The translations under genes were made by a program, and so were the position numbers. Under the pieces are notes generated by a model, which made no database searches, was not told the DNA's origin, and saw nothing but the letters and a program-made list of their open reading frames with translations. 64,000 nucleotides of DNA from Leeuwenhoekiella polynyae (GTDB taxonomy: Bacteria > Bacteroidota > Bacteroidia > Flavobacteriales > Flavobacteriaceae). The stretch is from positions 38,994 through 102,993 of the forward strand of contig NZ_QOVK01000014.1 of the NCBI RefSeq assembly GCF_004104075.1, given 5' to 3'. Shown piece after piece: positions 62,978 to 64,000 of this stretch; position 1 is the first letter of the stretch; every line of letters starts with the position of its first letter.

Positions 62978-63730
62978 ATGTCAAACTCATTTGTAAAACT
63001 TGATATTGAAGGAGCGGTAGGTACGCTTACTTTTTTTACGCCAGAGCATAATGCATTACCTACAGCCATTTTAACCGATTTAGAACAACAAATACTTAAA
63101 GCAGATGCGAATACTGATCTCAAAGTGCTTGTAATTAAAAGTGGAGGTGATAGAACGTTTTGCGCCGGAGCAAGCTTTAAAGAACTTATTGCTATTGAGA
63201 ATGAAGCTCAGGGAAAACTTTTTTTTATGGGTTTTGCAAAAGTAATTTTAGCAATGCGTGCGAGCAGGTTGCTTACTATTTTACGCGTGCAAGGTAAAGC
63301 TGTAGGAGGTGGAGTAGGTCTTGCTGCTGCTGCAGATTATTGTTTGGCTTCTCAATATTCCTCAATAAAACTGAGTGAGATAAGCATTGGTATAGGTCCG
63401 TTTGTAATCGGGCCGGCGGTAACTCGCAAAATTGGAGTTTCAGCATTTTCTCAAATGACCATAAATGCACAGGAATTTTATTCAGCTGAATGGGCAAAAG
63501 AAAAAGGAGTGTATGCTGAAGTTTTAAATTCAGCTGAAGAACTGGATGCAGCTGTAGCTAAATTAGCTAACCAACTGGCAACCTATAATCCCAAAGCATT
63601 AGCGGAATGTAAAAAAATGTTTTGGTCAGGTACCGAGGGTTGGAAAAAACTTTTAGAAGATAGGGCAACAACAAGCGGTAAGCTTGTTTTGTCTGAATTT
63701 ACAAGAAATAAACTTAAGTCTTACGCATAA
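62978..63730 (+). CDS. enoyl-CoA hydratase/isomerase family protein
   Basis: 250 residues, crotonase fold. The oxyanion-hole segments are FCAGASFKEL and QGKAVGGGVGLAAAADYCLAS; a conserved Glu is found in LSEISIGIGP, the position used for catalysis in hydratases. The specific acyl-CoA cannot be told; in Bacteroidota such single genes appear in branched-chain amino acid, phenylacetate or fatty acid degradation. No acyl-CoA dehydrogenase or thiolase is adjacent. It ends at a strong bidirectional terminator. Confidence 0.9.
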   Translation: MSNSFVKLDIEGAVGTLTFFTPEHNALPTAILTDLEQQILKADANTDLKVLVIKSGGDRTFCAGASFKELIAIENEAQGKLFFMGFAKVILAMRASRLLTILRVQGKAVGGGVGLAAAADYCLASQYSSIKLSEISIGIGPFVIGPAVTRKIGVSAFSQMTINAQEFYSAEWAKEKGVYAEVLNSAEELDAAVAKLANQLATYNPKALAECKKMFWSGTEGWKKLLEDRATTSGKLVLSEFTRNKLKSYA

Positions 63731-63758
63731 AAAAAGCCCTCATTTCGAGGGCTTTTTT
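63729..63758. terminator. bidirectional intrinsic terminator
   Basis: A-run, GCCCTC (63736-63741), loop ATTTC, GAGGGC (63747-63752), T-run. It overlaps the end of the hydratase gene stop region and faces the convergent DUF4136 gene. Confidence 0.88.
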
Positions 63759-63769
63759 AGTTGTTATTC

Positions 63770-64000
63770 TTAATTAGAAGCCATTTGCTTTGGTGGATAT
63801 TCTTGCATAATCTCGCCTACAATTTCGCTAATACGTTCTTGTTTGCGTTCAACGTCACGAGCTAAATAGCCAGTACCCTGACCTTGCCAAACTAATTCTT
63901 TTTTAGATGCATCAATAAGGTCTATATATAATGTACCTTCAGTAGTTCTGGATACGGTGTTTCCAAAACCTCCGCCCCACGGTCCCCAAGGCCCCCAGGC
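63770..64000 (-). CDS. DUF4136-like protein, C-terminus only (cut by window edge)
   Basis: The last 76 residues of a protein are present, ending QEYPPKQMASN. The segment begins with a Trp/Gly/Pro-rich run (AWGPWGPWGGGFG), then TEGTLYIDLIDASKKELVWQGQGTGYL and KQERISEIVGEIMQEYPP. The LYIDLIDxxKKxLVWxGxG string and the C-terminal KxxxIxxxVxxxxxxYPP pattern match the DUF4136 family of small Bacteroidota lipoproteins. The N-terminus lies outside the window. Confidence 0.82.
   Translation of the reverse strand, partial: AWGPWGPWGGGFGNTVSRTTEGTLYIDLIDASKKELVWQGQGTGYLARDVERKQERISEIVGEIMQEYPPKQMASN

Overview
The window looks like chromosomal DNA of a marine-type member of the Flavobacteriia (Bacteroidota). 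The reasons are a SusC/SusD outer-membrane pair, many lipoproteins, TonB-receptor-like barrels with a carboxypeptidase-regulatory plug, promoters of the Bacteroidota TAnnTTTG type with little sign of Shine-Dalgarno sequences, a mevalonate pathway, and AT-rich intergenic DNA. No rRNA, tRNA, CRISPR array, insertion sequence or prophage was recognised. The species cannot be told from the sequence alone.

Layout. 1-8.3 kb (minus strand): a SusC receptor, a SusD lipoprotein and two tandem FG-GAP/UnbV surface lipoproteins, the last cut by the window edge. 8.7-18.7 kb: a flavoprotein, TspO, then isoprenoid genes (mvaD, mevalonate kinase, a UbiA-type prenyltransferase), a divergent pseudouridine-synthase-like protein, and an overlapping polyamine operon (arginine decarboxylase, agmatinase, deoxyhypusine-synthase-like). 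18.7-27.7 kb: a GH20 hexosaminidase and two convergent glycosyltransferase operons, visibly richer in G+C than their surroundings. 27.8-37.3 kb: a barrel plus fasciclin pair, a CcoG/NapH-like ferredoxin with an FAD oxidoreductase, a GH113-like hydrolase, a 52-residue PMP3 protein, VOC, hemerythrin, an arsenosugar-type glycosyltransferase and DUF547. 37.6-53.3 kb: der, two tandem barrel receptors, a helical protein of unknown role, YiaA, DUF5063, the M23-MerR-LemA-TPM-TPM operon and divergent alaS. 53.5-60.4 kb: GSCFA protein, two uncharacterised secreted proteins, a small membrane protein, a TPR histidine kinase, a NrtR-like Nudix regulator and a NarL-type response regulator. 60.4-64 kb: DUF4230, an unusually long aromatic amino acid hydroxylase, an enoyl-CoA hydratase and the end of a DUF4136 protein.

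The most interesting signal is at 54.5-59.6 kb. A 16-bp palindrome, consensus TAGGGCAATTGCCCTA, occurs three times, each time ahead of a gene. Each copy has the same distance (46 bases from its first base to the terminal G) to a sequence resembling the Bacteroidota -7 promoter element. That geometry fits an activator site replacing the -33 element. The three genes are a lipoprotein, a secreted protein and the NarL-type response regulator itself, so a small autoregulated regulon of the local two-component system is the simplest reading. In the third copy an intrinsic-terminator hairpin lies between the promoter and the regulator start, which suggests attenuation or a short RNA.

Other points worth a look: two enzyme-family members that lack the key catalytic residue (the pseudouridine synthase Asp and the deoxyhypusine synthase Lys), tandem UnbV genes with a TGATG junction, promoters placed so close to start codons that the messages would be leaderless, and a glycosyltransferase island of unknown product.
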